6,253 nt of DNA from Clostridia bacterium (GTDB lineage Bacteria; Bacillota; Clostridia; UBA1381), in NCBI GenBank assembly GCA_017521775.1, contig JAFXBO010000240.1:1-6253 (forward strand), given 5' to 3'. Position 1 is the first letter of the stretch. Every line of letters starts with the position of its first letter. Made by a program: the position numbers and the translations under genes. Of the stretch, positions 6,248 to 6,253 are shown piece after piece. The notes beneath the pieces were generated by a model. It saw only the letters and a program-made list of their open reading frames with translations, searched no databases and was not told where the DNA came from.

Positions 6248-6253
6248 ATTAAA

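Overview
The window is an AT-rich stretch of a low-G+C Gram-positive genome, most likely an anaerobic, gut- or plant-polymer-associated member of the Clostridia. The evidence is the codon use, the strong GGAG/GGAGG ribosome binding sites, GTG and TTG starts, a four-cysteine RecO, a Firmicutes-type dCMP deaminase and a cupin-type AraC regulator. Genus and species cannot be read from it. There are no RNA genes, CRISPR arrays, transposases or phage genes. Six protein genes cover almost everything, and the longest non-coding stretch is the regulatory gap of about 170 bases at 2022-2194.

Left part (1-1209, plus strand): the 3' part of recO (recombinational repair; its 5' end lies outside the window), then 17 bases later a dCMP deaminase family gene. 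These look like housekeeping genes in one transcription unit. The deaminase converges on an AraC-family gene on the minus strand. Their stop codons share a TTAA palindrome, so nothing separates the two units and no clear terminator is seen.

Right part (1206-6247): a hexuronate catabolism locus. The AraC-family regulator (minus strand) is divergent from three tightly packed plus-strand genes: uxaB (tagaturonate reductase), uxaA (altronate dehydratase) and uxaC (uronate isomerase). Together they give D-galacturonate -> D-tagaturonate (UxaC) -> D-altronate (UxaB, NADH) -> 2-keto-3-deoxy-D-gluconate (UxaA). The uxaB-uxaA junction is an ATGA overlap, and uxaC follows after 13 bases with a strong ribosome binding site. 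No uronate transporter, KDG kinase, KDPG aldolase or glucuronate-specific uxuA/uxuB is present, so these must lie elsewhere, possibly just downstream where the window ends.

The most informative region is the divergent control region. It holds an extended -10 promoter for the regulator with a palindrome inside its spacer, direct repeats, and two TATAAT boxes without good -35 elements facing the uxa genes. This suggests an activator-dependent uronate promoter. A sequence fitting a CcpA cre consensus lies inside uxaB. Start sites of the regulator (TTG at 2021) and of uxaB (ATG at 2195) were chosen from ribosome binding site and promoter placement and are shorter than the longest open frames. I found no sign of a new biological system. 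The locus is a well-understood pathway with a few regulatory details worth checking.
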